From positions 54,061 through 118,060 of the forward strand of contig NZ_PVBR01000014.1 in assembly GCF_002980495.1 (NCBI RefSeq): DNA of 64,000 bases, read 5' to 3'. Under the pieces are notes generated by a model. That model was not told the origin of the DNA and did not search any database. It saw nothing but the letters and a program-made list of their open reading frames with translations. The position numbers and the translations under genes are program-made. How positions within the stretch are numbered: the first letter of the stretch is position 1; every line of letters starts with the position of its first letter. The stretch comes from Phyllobacterium phragmitis. GTDB taxonomy: Bacteria; Pseudomonadota; Alphaproteobacteria; Rhizobiales; Rhizobiaceae. This document shows positions 1-8,100 of this stretch, piece after piece.

Positions 1-299
1 ATCATCAGCGGCCTTATGGTTTCGGCATGGGCCGCCTCGATGCGTTCGCGCAGGCCCTCCTCATGATAGGCATTCATGAGGAAACCGACGGAGCCGCGGT
101 TCATGCCGTAGATAGGCTTTCCGGAATTCATGAAATCATGCAGCGTCTGGAGCATGAGGCCATCGCCGCCGAGCGCCACGATCACGTCGGCATTCTCCGG
201 TTTCTCCTGGCCGTAGAGCACAGCCAGACGGCGGGCGGCCTCCACCGATTCCTCTGCGTCCGACGATATGAAGGAAAAGGCGTTGATCTTCCGGTTCAT
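1..299 (-). CDS. nadK: NAD kinase, 5' part (runs off left edge)
   Basis: Host gene. NAD kinase phosphorylates NAD to NADP in the cytosol. The visible ~99 N-terminal residues carry the family's ATP/NAD signature GGDGLMLQTLHDF and the following NRGSVGFLMN block. ATG is at 299-297; the C-terminal two thirds lie outside the window. The start is typical for the rhizobial form, which lacks a long N-terminal extension. It lies just upstream of, and divergent from, the tRNA gene that the phage uses, so it marks the intact host side of the left junction. The family is clear; the genus cannot be named from this fragment. Confidence 0.9.
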   Translation of the reverse strand, partial: MNRKINAFSFISSDAEESVEAARRLAVLYGQEKPENADVIVALGGDGLMLQTLHDFMNSGKPIYGMNRGSVGFLMNAYHEEGLRERIEAAHAETIRPLM

Positions 300-423
300 G
301 TTTTTCCGTGGGACAGGTTTCGCGGAGTGTATTGGCTATCACAGAGAAATCTCCGTGACCATTCCTCCTCCCATACGAATTTTTATTTTACAGATCGATC
401 GATTATGCTAATTCGGCGTCAGT

Positions 424-499
<76 letters not shown>

Positions 500-531
500 A
501 AAATCAATGACTTAGCAGCTTTTTCAAAATT

Positions 532-562
532 GCCGTTTACAGGTCTGGATCGCCGTTTACAG
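532..562. repeat. Two 11-bp direct repeats, candidate integrase arm sites
   Basis: GCCGTTTACAG occurs at 532-542 and again at 552-562, 20 bases apart centre to centre, about two helical turns. They sit between the tRNA 3' end and the integrase stop codon, where arm-type binding sites of tyrosine integrases usually lie. The repeat is seen directly; the role is inferred from position. Confidence 0.55.
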
Positions 563-563
563 T

Positions 564-1601
564 TTATTCCTCAACTGTTCTCTTTTCCAGTTTGGAAATC
601 ACGGTGTCGCCGGCCAGATAATGAGCCCGAATGATGCGCTCCGCTTCCGTTTCTGAGTGGCCGGACGCCTCCGCGATTTCCTTGAATGAAGCACCGCTTC
701 GATAGGCGAGGGTGCAGAACGTGCCGCGCAGATCATGGAACGTTTTTCCGCTGATTTTCGCCTTCGCCACCATTTTGCGCCATGCGCCCTTGAACCCGGT
801 TTTCCATGGCTTGCCTGATGCCGTAGTGAGTATCGTGGTGGCGGGAACCTCCCGCTTTTCATTCTCGGTTTTTGCAGCATCAAGAACGGCCTTCAGTTCC
901 TTCGCGATCTTAATTCTGACGTTTCGCCGGGTCTTTGATTGCCGCAGTCGGATATGCTGCCCGTCATATGCGCTCCATGAGAGCCGCAACAAGTCTCCCT
1001 GCCGCTGCCCGGTCCAAAGCGCCAGCATCAGCGCGCGAACCATATATTCGGGCGCGATGGTCTTGAACGTGGCGATTTCCTTATCCGTCCAGATTTCCTC
1101 TCGTCGCGTTCCCTCGGCAAGCTCCTCGACGCGCTCAACAGGGTTGCGCGTGATCCATTCCCTATCCAGGGCAAATGAGAGCATCCGCCGCAGGACCGCC
1201 ATTATCAGGTCGGCCCGGCGAGGGGTCGCGGCATATCGGTCGCGGAAGGTGACAAATTCTGATCGCATCCCAACATCCCCCACGATTGACAGCGGGAGAT
1301 CGTGGAACTCGGCTTCAATTTCTATCATGTGGCGCTCGTAGTCAGAGCGCGAACGATCAGCGAGGCCGAGAAATGCTTGTGATTTCCGATATTCGCGAAT
1401 GAGCCATCGAATTGTACGAATGTCGCTCGTTTTTGTGTCTTCTCTATCTCGCGTCAGACGGATGAATTCTTCGGTGAATCGGCGCGTATCTGGCTCTGCG
1501 TCGATCTTTGGACCGCCCCTCCATGCGTAATAGTGGATTCGAACGGTCCCATCGCTGAGCTTTCGTTTTACCTTATGAATGCCCACGAGCTTTGTCCGCA
1601 T
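564..1601 (-). CDS. int: Tyrosine-family phage integrase
   Basis: Site-specific recombinase for integration and excision at the tRNA-Thr gene. With the ATG at 1601 it has 345 residues, a normal length. Residues 1-50 form the arm-binding region, about 60-160 the SAM-like core-binding domain, and about 170-345 the catalytic domain. The catalytic set is complete: R200 (TGQRQGD), K223, H289-x-x-R292 (HDLRGTF), H315 (GHSE) and nucleophile Y328 (AHYLAG). I chose ATG 1601 because an AGAGG motif precedes it; longer in-frame starts run into the upstream gene. It is the last gene of the leftward operon and overlaps its neighbour. Confidence 0.95.
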   Translation of the reverse strand: MRTKLVGIHKVKRKLSDGTVRIHYYAWRGGPKIDAEPDTRRFTEEFIRLTRDREDTKTSDIRTIRWLIREYRKSQAFLGLADRSRSDYERHMIEIEAEFHDLPLSIVGDVGMRSEFVTFRDRYAATPRRADLIMAVLRRMLSFALDREWITRNPVERVEELAEGTRREEIWTDKEIATFKTIAPEYMVRALMLALWTGQRQGDLLRLSWSAYDGQHIRLRQSKTRRNVRIKIAKELKAVLDAAKTENEKREVPATTILTTASGKPWKTGFKGAWRKMVAKAKISGKTFHDLRGTFCTLAYRSGASFKEIAEASGHSETEAERIIRAHYLAGDTVISKLEKRTVEE

Positions 1602-1794
1602 TGCGATGCCTCTTCCACTGCTCAAGTGCAGAAGGGGCGGCGTCAGGGATGGCGTCAAGCCGTGGCACCCTGTGATTATCGGGGAAAACGAGGATAGAAC
1701 CATCCGGTTCAAGCTTAACGGAAACGCCATGCTCGCGAGCGATCAATGCGGCGTTCGCCAATTCAGCCTTGGTGAACCGGAGGGGCTTGGTCAT
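1573..1794 (-). CDS. Small phage protein upstream of integrase
   Basis: 73 residues, starting MTKPLRFTKAELANAAL, with a short helix followed by a strand-rich stretch (VSVKLEPDGSILVF) and a charged tail. It starts at ATG 1794, overlapping the previous stop as ATGA, and overlaps the integrase start by 29 bases. Position just upstream of an integrase suggests a helper such as an excisionase or DNA-binding cofactor. There is no recognisable winged helix, so this is inference only. Confidence 0.7.
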   Translation of the reverse strand: MTKPLRFTKAELANAALIAREHGVSVKLEPDGSILVFPDNHRVPRLDAIPDAAPSALEQWKRHRNADKARGHS

Positions 1795-2021
1795 TCGTTG
1801 CCGCCCTTCTCTTGGCGCAGGGCTTCGCGACCGGCTTCGAGTCGATCCATGCGCGCGATCAGCTTGTCTATTTTGCCTTCTAATCGTTCGGCTGTTGTTT
1901 GCGCGCCGCCCTTGCAGTGACATTCAGCATTATCGCCGTATACGGCTCGGCTCCAGCATCCGGGGACGAGATAGCGGCCACCCGGGACTTCACGGTCTAT
2001 AATCCATCGGCATCGACTCAC
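1791..2021 (-). CDS. Small cysteine-containing protein, GTG start
   Basis: 76 residues. The N-terminal half has Cys-Arg-Trp and a CHC pair (SRCRW, ECHCKGG); the C-terminal half is a charged helix (AERLEGKIDKLIARMDRLEAG) likely to form a coiled coil. The start is GTG at 2021, because the upstream gene stops there as GTGA and AGGAAGG lies in front. No function recognised; the Cys/His cluster could bind a metal. Confidence 0.65.
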   Translation of the reverse strand: MSRCRWIIDREVPGGRYLVPGCWSRAVYGDNAECHCKGGAQTTAERLEGKIDKLIARMDRLEAGREALRQEKGGNE

Positions 2022-2251
2022 TCCCCACCTTCCTTTCCTGCTTGGCGGGGTGCTGGAGGCAACGGCATCCAGTGGGTGGGCTGGATTGCGAAGGTCAAAA
2101 ACCATCCATCAACCGTCCTCGGAAAATCAGGATCGGCTTGCGCCCACTGCGCTACGGCATAGTAATGTTCGCCAGAGCTAAAGGAGCCCTTGGCATAGGC
2201 AAGGATTTGAGTCCCATCCCTCGGAGCCGTCTCTATCGGTTGCCGGTCCAT
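2018..2251 (-). CDS. DUF551-like phage protein
   Basis: 77 residues beginning QPIETAPRDGTQILAYAKG and ending THWMPLPPAP. This is the pattern of the DUF551-type small domains found in many phage early operons (open with PIETAPRDG, close with THWMPLP). Function unknown. It lies 1 base from the upstream gene and overlaps the next by 4 bases, so translation is probably coupled. Confidence 0.8.
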   Translation of the reverse strand: MDRQPIETAPRDGTQILAYAKGSFSSGEHYYAVAQWAQADPDFPRTVDGWFLTFAIQPTHWMPLPPAPRQAGKEGGE

Positions 2252-2252
2252 A

Positions 2253-2486
2253 TCACTCGCCCTTTCCGGCGCGGGAACTGTCAGTTACAGCGCCGCGATA
2301 TACAGCCCACTTGTCCCAATGAATTGAGCTTTCGCGACCGGTCTCTTTTTCCATCCAGAAAAAATGGGAGCCATCAGCATTGAGCAGTAGGTGATAGCCG
2401 TCCGGCATCTTCTGAATGCCAAGCGTATGGTCCATCACCTCGCAACCATTCTCTAGGTAATAGTCGAAATCATCGGGGTGCGGCAT
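2253..2486 (-). CDS. Small acidic phage protein, unknown
   Basis: 77 residues from ATG 2486 (MPHPDDFDYYLENGCEVMD). Rich in Asp/Glu and aromatics and strand-rich in the middle (DGYHLLLNADGSHFFWM). No family recognised. Longer in-frame starts would overlap the upstream gene by more than 70 bases. Member of the leftward early operon. Confidence 0.7.
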   Translation of the reverse strand: MPHPDDFDYYLENGCEVMDHTLGIQKMPDGYHLLLNADGSHFFWMEKETGRESSIHWDKWAVYRGAVTDSSRAGKGE

Positions 2487-2490
2487 ATCA

Positions 2491-2760
2491 CTAGCCCTCC
2501 TTTGCAAGCGGCGATGCGGCGAGCATGGCGCGCCATAGTGTTGACTGTTTACGTTCTGGATCATCCAGAAATGCGTTAATGCCGCCAGTCAACATGTCTA
2601 GCGTCGGCTCCTCCACCGCTGCGTAGACTTCGGAGATGGCGGCTTCGGCTGTCTTTTGCGACACTCTCTGTCTAATCGCCATTGACGGATCGGACCATGC
2701 GTACGGATCAATCCGCCGTGCCACGCGCTCTACCAACTCCTGATGTGTCTTAGGCGTCAT
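2491..2760 (-). CDS. Small phage protein, unknown
   Basis: 89 residues (MTPKTHQELVERVARRIDPYAW...). Predicted mostly helical, with the shape of small early proteins that begin with an ELVERVARRI-type helix and end with an EEPTLDMLTGG segment. It overlaps the upstream gene by 11 bases. Function not recognised. Confidence 0.75.
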   Translation of the reverse strand: MTPKTHQELVERVARRIDPYAWSDPSMAIRQRVSQKTAEAAISEVYAAVEEPTLDMLTGGINAFLDDPERKQSTLWRAMLAASPLAKEG

Positions 2761-3103
2761 GGCTGGCTCCGTGGCCTTTGAGGGTAGCGATAAGGAGGGC
2801 GATTGGGACGCTGGGTGCGTTGTTGACTGAGACTTCAACGCCGGTTTCATCGCACTCGATTTCGGCGTGATGAAGTTTGCCGCCTATCATTGTCCCGATG
2901 TTGACGAATGCCCCCGGCAGCAGTCGTTCCGCTAGCGCTATGGCCGCGTCGATGGATTCCGTTAACCGATATGAGTCGAGGTCGTACTTCTCATGAAGGT
3001 GTGCCTCTCCGTCGCTGATAAACGTGCGGACGATGGCCAGATCTATATCCTTATCCGGCCCCGTCGCCGCTTCCAGCTTTGCAATTAGGTCAGCGTATTT
3101 CAT
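2750..3103 (-). CDS. Phage early protein with LEAATGPD motif
   Basis: 117 residues. The N-terminus MKYADLIAKLEAATGPDK is a widespread start among tailed-phage early proteins of Proteobacteria. The middle is helical and the end strand-rich. Starts at ATG 3103, overlapping the upstream stop as ATGA. No biochemical function is known to me for this group. Confidence 0.75.
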   Translation of the reverse strand: MKYADLIAKLEAATGPDKDIDLAIVRTFISDGEAHLHEKYDLDSYRLTESIDAAIALAERLLPGAFVNIGTMIGGKLHHAEIECDETGVEVSVNNAPSVPIALLIATLKGHGASHDA

Positions 3104-3759
3104 GATTTCTCGCTCTCCTTCTGCGCGAGGGCGGCGTCCACGCCGTCAGCGAAGAGATATTCGGATAGATCATCGAGCGCGGATTTCGTCTGCTCGTTTT
3201 GGATGGCGGGAACGCCGACATCCTCCCATAGTATTCGAGAGCAGATGCTGTGGAGCCGGGTGAAGCGAGCCGCTATTGCTGGATATTGCGCTTCCCGCAA
3301 CTCCGCCGCTCTGGCTTCGGCTGTCTCGGCGCGACCTTCCCATTTGACAATCTCGCTGGCGCTGTTTTGCAACACGCCGATCTGCTTCAAGATTTCCAAG
3401 CCTTGGCGCTTCACGGTCTCGTTTGCTATCGCGAGTTGAGCCTCCAGCGCCGCTATCCGCTCGGCGGCTTCGGGGCCGTAAAGGGGGATGTCGACTGTCC
3501 CACTCGGCACACCAAAAATAAAGCTTGATACGTGATCCTTACCTTTGAGATGATCAAGGGTGGCCTTTGTCGTATATGCCACCGGCACCAAGTCGGCGGG
3601 GGCTTTGTCCGCCGGGGTGGCGGGGGAGATTGCCGCATTGTGCCATTGCACTATCGCATCAGCTATTTCTTGACTGGCGCAATCGGCAACCCATATCGTG
3701 CCTGCGGGATCGGCCCATATTTCGTCGTCATTGATGGTGTGCCATTTAAGCGCCTGCAT
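3100..3759 (-). CDS. Coiled-coil phage protein, unknown
   Basis: 219 residues from ATG 3759 (MQALKWHTINDDEIWADPAG). The N-terminal ~60 residues form a compact Trp-rich domain. Residues ~95-160 form a long coiled coil (EAAERIAALEAQLAIANE, then EIVKWEGRAETAEARAAEL). The C-terminal part is globular. Such coiled-coil proteins are common in phage early operons without a known role. Overlaps its upstream gene by 14 bases. Confidence 0.75.
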   Translation of the reverse strand: MQALKWHTINDDEIWADPAGTIWVADCASQEIADAIVQWHNAAISPATPADKAPADLVPVAYTTKATLDHLKGKDHVSSFIFGVPSGTVDIPLYGPEAAERIAALEAQLAIANETVKRQGLEILKQIGVLQNSASEIVKWEGRAETAEARAAELREAQYPAIAARFTRLHSICSRILWEDVGVPAIQNEQTKSALDDLSEYLFADGVDAALAQKESEKS

Positions 3760-3988
3760 CGTCGCCTCCCTCTGCCAGTGCTGCGCGGGCGGACCCATAA
3801 TTCCAGTCCACAGCACGGGTGTCCGGTGTAGCAAATGCAACTCTATCGGATGAAAACACCTTCATCAGCAGCTGTGACCTATGCACTTGCATATTCCAAT
3901 CGCGCGCGTTCAGGTCGCTGTCCTCCCCGTAGACGACACGAATTTTGACAAGATCGCCGGGGCGCATATAAATGGTTTTCGTCGTCAT
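3746..3988 (-). CDS. Small basic strand-rich protein, unknown
   Basis: 80 residues from ATG 3988 (MTTKTIYMRPGDLVKIRVVYG). The N-terminal half resembles a small beta-barrel (PGDLVKIRV...); the end is helical and acidic. I chose this start because it follows the terminase-like gene by 10 bases. No family recognised. Confidence 0.65.
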   Translation of the reverse strand: MTTKTIYMRPGDLVKIRVVYGEDSDLNARDWNMQVHRSQLLMKVFSSDRVAFATPDTRAVDWNYGSARAALAEGGDDAGA

Positions 3989-3998
3989 CTGTCGTTCC

Positions 3999-4628
3999 TC
4001 AATCCTCAACGGGCCGGAATGAGGAAGGCGCCGGGGCACCCCCACCAAGACCGGGGGTGAATGCGCCTGAAATCCCCGGCGGCGCGGCGGTCGGCCGCAA
4101 TCCGCGGCCTGCAATTTCGTCGTAGAGCTTTTTGAGTGGATCGCTGACGTCGTGCTCCACCTTGTCGCGGAAGGCATTGACGGTGATGTGCTTGCCGATC
4201 AACTCGATGATGCGGGTTTTGTTCTCCCACTTCACTTCCTTGACGTAGCCGACCAGTTCGCGTTCGTCGTCGACGGTCTGGAACTCTTCGCGGGTTTTGA
4301 TCGAGACGACGCCGAGCCTGGTGAAGAACGCCGGCCATTCATGGATAGGTTTGAGCGTGTCGTTTTCGTTGTAGATCTGGCGAATGTCGGCGTCGCGATA
4401 TTCGAGCAGATCTCGGAGCACCATGTCGGAGTCGGCCTCGACGCGCTTGATCCTCTCGGCCTTCAGCTGCTCGATGAGCGCGGCCACCTGCGGATCCTTG
4501 AGCAGCTCGGCCGCCTCGACCGAGGCTCGCTTCTCCGAAAACCCCGCGCGGATGGCCGCCTTCGTCCCGTTCAGGTCGATCAGGTATTCATGCGCGAAGA
4601 GGCGTCGTCTTGCCGTCAGATTGCCCAT
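3999..4628 (-). CDS. Terminase small subunit-like protein (Terminase_2 type)
   Basis: 209 residues. The opening resembles Terminase_2 small subunits: RRRLFAHEYLIDLNGTKAAI, then RAGFSEKRASVEAAELLKDP (helix-turn-helix DNA-recognition part), then a helical ring-forming region with LLEYRDADIRQIY and a Gly/Pro-rich tail. Small terminases recognise the packaging site and load the large subunit. It is unusual to find one in the leftward early operon, about 28 kb from the large terminase at 33137, which has its own small candidate directly upstream. It may be the true packaging-site binder or may have been recruited to another DNA-binding role. Confidence 0.75.
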   Translation of the reverse strand: MGNLTARRRLFAHEYLIDLNGTKAAIRAGFSEKRASVEAAELLKDPQVAALIEQLKAERIKRVEADSDMVLRDLLEYRDADIRQIYNENDTLKPIHEWPAFFTRLGVVSIKTREEFQTVDDERELVGYVKEVKWENKTRIIELIGKHITVNAFRDKVEHDVSDPLKKLYDEIAGRGLRPTAAPPGISGAFTPGLGGGAPAPSSFRPVED

Positions 4629-4637
4629 CGGAGTTTC

Positions 4638-4808
4638 CTACCTTTCGCTACCTTCTGCGCCGCTTGCGGTTACCGTCCCGATTCCATCGCAGTCCGGGCA
4701 ATCCGCGACAGCTTCATCGCCGACGTCGCCGTCGTTCGGATGCATGTAACGGTCCCAATCGGTGATGATCTCCCCGTTGCCCTGGCACGTTTTGCAGGTG
4801 TCACGCAT
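4638..4808 (-). CDS. Small zinc-finger protein with two CxxC motifs
   Basis: 56 residues from ATG 4808 (MRDTCKTCQGNGEI). Two CxxCxGxG-like motifs (CKTCQGNG and CPDCDGIG), 35 residues apart, look like one DnaJ-type zinc-binding unit. Such mini-proteins are frequent in phage early operons. Metal binding is inferred; no partner is known. Overlaps the upstream gene by 8 bases. Confidence 0.75.
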   Translation of the reverse strand: MRDTCKTCQGNGEIITDWDRYMHPNDGDVGDEAVADCPDCDGIGTVTASGAEGSER

Positions 4809-5175
4809 CGTTGCCCCCCTCTGCCATTGCCGCGCGGGGTGCGTCGATACACAATCCATGATCCAGACAGGGCCAGCCACCTGCACCTATGGCAATCCCA
4901 TGAACGCCGATCATGCCGCCCTTCACATGGGTAAATTCGACGGTGTAGTAGCGTTCGAGACGCGGAAGGTCGCCATCCATTGTGTAGACGTGGCATTGCC
5001 ATTTACCGCTGCCGATCTCGAACCCGGCTTCAGTGAGGCGGCTGTGTCCAAATCGATGCAGTCGCTCCAGCAAGCCGGACGAGATCGTCTCGTCGGTATC
5101 GTGAAGAGTATAAGGCAGTTTGCGCCCGACCATATCGAAGCGTGCTGGTCCGCGTTTCAGGACTTCGCTCTGCAT
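4801..5175 (-). CDS. Phage protein, unknown
   Basis: 124 residues from ATG 5175 (MQSEVLKRGPARFDMVGRKLPYTLHD). Strand-rich, with His, Cys and Trp scattered. The end ARAAMAEGGNDA resembles the tail of the protein at 3746-3988, hinting at repeated use of short linker sequence in this operon. The start overlaps the upstream stop by one base (TGATG). No family recognised. Confidence 0.7.
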   Translation of the reverse strand: MQSEVLKRGPARFDMVGRKLPYTLHDTDETISSGLLERLHRFGHSRLTEAGFEIGSGKWQCHVYTMDGDLPRLERYYTVEFTHVKGGMIGVHGIAIGAGGWPCLDHGLCIDAPRAAMAEGGNDA

Positions 5176-6086
5176 CACGTCTGCCCCCCGATGCTTTCTA
5201 GCAGGGCACGAGCGGCGCGAAATCTGTTCGCATCTTTTGCGTATACCTGTTTGATATGCGCTGGGTGCTCGCCACTTTGTATCTCTTGATCGCAGACGGC
5301 TGCTCGATAATCTAACCACTCAATTAGGTCGATCTCCGGCACTTGCGGCGCGGGGTCGATACGACCTTCCGATGAAGCAGCGGCGGCCAGTCGGTCGAGA
5401 CGCTCGATTTCAGCGAGGATCAGAGCGCCAGCTTTAACCAAGCTGCGGCGGTAATTTGATGGTTTCCACCATTTAAGAGGCCACGGCCACCTGTCTACAT
5501 GGCCTGTTGCGTAACAAGCCGCCGCCTTCGCTAGATCTCGATGGACATAGGCGTCATCGTGTTCCGGCGTCCAGCCTTCAACATCGATCTGCCGGCGGCG
5601 CTCTGCTGAGATATCGTCGAGGGCTTTACTGCACACCTCGTCGCGGTCGATCTCCGGTACTTGCGGAGAGACATTCGCAACAATCTCCGCGCCAGACTTC
5701 CCAGATGACTCGGCGATTAGCCGAATTTCAGCGATCCCAACGTGTTTCGAAAACTCCGCAGCATACGGTTTTACCGTTTCAAGCTCATCGATATCCGCTG
5801 CCCCAAGCTCTAAATTCCCATGATTGTCATGGTAGACGTTTGCGTACCCTAATAGCTCGGTGTTGTTTTGTACTTGCGGCGCGGGGGCTTGGGGTGTGGC
5901 AAGGGCGGCGGCTATGCCTGCCTGCCAATAATGCCAGCCAGCATTGATAACCTCGTCCTGATATCCGTCGCCACAGCGCACAAGCCCCTCGACGCGGATT
6001 TCTATTTCCAAAAGGCCGCTTTCTTTCAGCCTCTCGATGACAGCCGTTTCATAAGCCGCGCGGCTATTTTCGATGGTGTCAGTCAT
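5175..6086 (-). CDS. Multi-segment phage early protein, unknown
   Basis: 303 residues. Residues ~165-245 hold a widespread phage domain (ERRRQIDVEGWTPEHDD, then LAKAAACYA, WPWPLKWWKP, LVKAGALILAEIERLDR) that occurs alone or fused in early genes of many Proteobacterial phages; its biochemistry is unknown to me. The sequence PQVPEIDR/PQVPEIDL appears twice (near 142 and 257) as linkers, suggesting assembly from repeated modules. Overlaps its upstream gene by 8 bases. Confidence 0.8.
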   Translation of the reverse strand: MTDTIENSRAAYETAVIERLKESGLLEIEIRVEGLVRCGDGYQDEVINAGWHYWQAGIAAALATPQAPAPQVQNNTELLGYANVYHDNHGNLELGAADIDELETVKPYAAEFSKHVGIAEIRLIAESSGKSGAEIVANVSPQVPEIDRDEVCSKALDDISAERRRQIDVEGWTPEHDDAYVHRDLAKAAACYATGHVDRWPWPLKWWKPSNYRRSLVKAGALILAEIERLDRLAAAASSEGRIDPAPQVPEIDLIEWLDYRAAVCDQEIQSGEHPAHIKQVYAKDANRFRAARALLESIGGQT

Positions 6087-6381
6087 TGGTGCGGCCCTCC
6101 GCTTTGGCTATGATTTTCAGGTGTCGGAAGCACATTTCGCAGTCGTCGCAGAAGCAGGCAGACGTTTGCTCCTTGAGGGCACCTAGCAACTCCTTCACGC
6201 GCTCGGCCAGCCTGTCCCGCTCGGCTTGGAGGGAGCGGAGCGCGGTGGCGCAAGAAGCGGCGTAATTCGGATCAACCCAAGCCCTGACGGTATCGGGGGC
6301 AACATACTGACCGCTTCTCGCGATCCTCTCCAGCCATTCGAGCAAATCCGCCACTTCTGGCGCTGTAGGGGTGGGGGTCAT
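6079..6381 (-). CDS. Coiled-coil protein with cysteine cluster
   Basis: 100 residues. A helix-rich N-terminal half is followed by a coiled coil (RSLQAERDRLAERVKELLGAL) and a CFCDDCEMC cluster that could bind zinc. Starts at ATG 6381, overlapping the previous stop as ATGA. A common architecture for phage early proteins; no function assigned. Confidence 0.75.
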   Translation of the reverse strand: MTPTPTAPEVADLLEWLERIARSGQYVAPDTVRAWVDPNYAASCATALRSLQAERDRLAERVKELLGALKEQTSACFCDDCEMCFRHLKIIAKAEGRTND

Positions 6382-6671
6382 GACGACTCCTTGTCGTAGG
6401 TGAGGATGGCGGAGGCGATGCGTGCCGCAACGTTAGCTCTGTCCTTCGCAATGATCGGGCTTGTCTCAATTGGTAGGCTCAAGGACGAGGCGCGCAAACG
6501 ATGATCCGCTGCGTTCTTCGCTATATCCGCCGCGCGCTGGTCGCGAGCCATGAGGGCGTCTGCAATGCGCCAAGCAAGGGTATCAAATTGACGCGTGTAT
6601 TGATTCACGTGAAAACGCGCTATTTCCTGAGCCAGATGCATAATCTCGTGTGGGATTTCGGTCGTGGTCAT
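6378..6671 (-). CDS. Helical phage protein, unknown
   Basis: 97 residues from ATG 6671 (MTTTEIPHEIMHLAQEIARFH). Almost wholly helical with basic patches. Coupled on both sides by ATGA overlaps. No family recognised. Confidence 0.7.
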   Translation of the reverse strand: MTTTEIPHEIMHLAQEIARFHVNQYTRQFDTLAWRIADALMARDQRAADIAKNAADHRLRASSLSLPIETSPIIAKDRANVAARIASAILTYDKESS

Positions 6672-7057
6672 GGCTTCTGCCTCGCGTTCCGGATGATAAT
6701 TTCGGCCATGGTGTTGTCGCCCTTGACACCATAGATCGCCAAAGCAACTTGAAGCGGGTCGATGCCGACGCTTTGCCAATAGGCGCGCTCGTCCATGGAG
6801 TGCTGTTTGTCGTGTTCGGCGCGGCACAAGGGCACCGCCCAACGGTCATCGGCCTTTTCCGATTTCCCGCGTTCCCGCTTGCCGTATCGCGGGTCGGCGT
6901 AGGAGACGTGGGCCGGATCGACGGGACGCACGCCGGTGACGACGCATGGCAGTTCATGCAGCCATTTCAGATAGTCGGCGTCTTTCTTGGCCGGGCGCTT
7001 CCGGTCGGTTGGCGACAGGCTGAAGGCGGTTGAGGGTCGGTTGACGGCAAATCCCAT
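6668..7057 (-). CDS. HNH-fold nuclease, DUF968/Ref-like
   Basis: 129 residues. The line YLKWLHELPCVVTG...DPAHVSYADPRYGK...DDRWAVPLC..EHDKQH matches the order of conserved elements in DUF968/P1 Ref-type HNH proteins: one Cys before the DPAH histidine, then a D-rich W-A-V-P-L-C block and a final H..QH. These proteins cut DNA, sometimes with RecA, during phage recombination. Only part of the usual zinc cysteines is present. The upstream in-frame TTG at 7060 is not used here, because ATG 7057 overlaps the upstream stop as TGATG. Confidence 0.75.
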   Translation of the reverse strand: MGFAVNRPSTAFSLSPTDRKRPAKKDADYLKWLHELPCVVTGVRPVDPAHVSYADPRYGKRERGKSEKADDRWAVPLCRAEHDKQHSMDERAYWQSVGIDPLQVALAIYGVKGDNTMAEIIIRNARQKP

Positions 7058-7527
7058 CAATTCGCTCCTTTCGGTGCAGGCAAAAGCGGCTGCATGTTTC
7101 CTGTCTCGTAGGCGGAAGCAATTCGCGGCTTTACATGCTCGGCAACGGTCATCCCGTCGGGCATTTGGATATGGGCGAGGAACGCATCTTCGAATGTCTC
7201 TATCCCGGCCTCGACGCTTTCAAGCTTGGCCTTTACGCAGAGATAGAATGCCCTCCAGCGTGCTCGGCATGCTTGCTCCCATGCGCGTTCCGCTTGTTGG
7301 TCGCTGCGCGCCCATCGCCCTGTAGGTGTCTCTGTGAACTCATTGGCGGTGCGGTCAGGTAGAGGTAGTTTCAACATCACGCGTCTGCCGCGCATCTCGA
7401 ACGCAATCATCGCAGCAGTTCCGCTCTCGAAGGAAGCAAAGCTCGTCGCACCGTATTTGCGGATAACGGCTTTGATTTCACCTTCCGTCTTAGACACCGG
7501 CGCGGATGTTTCCTTGGCATACGCCAT
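7057..7527 (-). CDS. Conserved phage protein next to recombination genes
   Basis: 156 residues (MAYAKETSAPVSKTEGEIKA...). It belongs to a recurrent phage family with VSKTxxEIxxxxxxYGA near the start, an FEMRGRRV strand, and a PLP block followed by a long helix rich in W/R. The family usually sits with recombination nucleases. Function is not known to me. Start chosen at ATG 7527 (TGATG overlap). Confidence 0.8.
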   Translation of the reverse strand: MAYAKETSAPVSKTEGEIKAVIRKYGATSFASFESGTAAMIAFEMRGRRVMLKLPLPDRTANEFTETPTGRWARSDQQAERAWEQACRARWRAFYLCVKAKLESVEAGIETFEDAFLAHIQMPDGMTVAEHVKPRIASAYETGNMQPLLPAPKGAN

Positions 7528-7709
7528 CAAACTACCTCCGCCGGAAATTCATCCGTCAACACAACGTCGAGATGCGCGGCAAGCACGTCGCCCAAAATCT
7601 CATTCGTCGTCAGGTCGCGGTTAAGGCGCTCCAGCACCGTCCGCCCACGTGAGCGCGGCGGCATCGATTTGATATGACTAGTGATGTCTGTGCGGGTGAG
7701 GGCGATCAT
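7527..7709 (-). CDS. Small phage protein, unknown
   Basis: 60 residues (MIALTRTDITSHIKSMPPRS...). Helical, with a basic N-terminal third and an acidic end. ATGA overlap upstream and TGATG downstream. No similarity recognised. Confidence 0.65.
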   Translation of the reverse strand: MIALTRTDITSHIKSMPPRSRGRTVLERLNRDLTTNEILGDVLAAHLDVVLTDEFPAEVV

Positions 7710-7894
7710 TCGAATTTCTCCTCTCCGATAAACGTCAGAAGATGCTGGGCTGCGGCGCGGATTTCAGGCGCGAACTCCATGGCGCTGGGGATGCCGACGA
7801 GTTCGTGTTCGCCGATTGTCAGGATGCCACGCCCGAGGACGTAAACGGTCACGTGCCATGGGCGGAGGGTTGGTGCTTCCTGGATCGCGCTCAT
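7706..7894 (-). CDS. Small phage protein, unknown
   Basis: 62 residues (MSAIQEAPTLRPWHVTVYVL...). A strand pair is followed by an amphipathic helix (FAPEIRAAAQHLLTFIGEEK). Overlaps both neighbours by ATGA. No family recognised. Confidence 0.65.
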   Translation of the reverse strand: MSAIQEAPTLRPWHVTVYVLGRGILTIGEHELVGIPSAMEFAPEIRAAAQHLLTFIGEEKFE

Positions 7895-8100
7895 GCGTCT
7901 TCACCGATGGAAAAGAGGATGCCTTCCGGGTCTTCGCAGTTTTCCCATTTGAAGAAATCGCTGTGCCAAACCTGCTTTTGCCAGCGTCCAGGCTTCTTCA
8001 TCTGGCGAGCGCCGTCCGGCTTGTATGCCTTCCAGCGGTAGGCGGTGTGAACCTCTTTGACGGTGACGAAGGTTGATCCATCTTTCGGGTAATTGGTCAC
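7891..8100 (-). CDS. Small aromatic/basic phage protein, GTG start
   Basis: 69 residues starting VTNYPKDGSTFVTVKEVHTA. Rich in Trp, Lys and Tyr (AYRWKAYKPDGARQMKKPGRW), suggesting a small SH3-like or nucleic-acid-binding fold. GTG at 8100 overlaps the previous stop as GTGA, matching the coupling seen through the operon and ruling out the longer in-frame start. Confidence 0.65.
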   Translation of the reverse strand: MTNYPKDGSTFVTVKEVHTAYRWKAYKPDGARQMKKPGRWQKQVWHSDFFKWENCEDPEGILFSIGEDA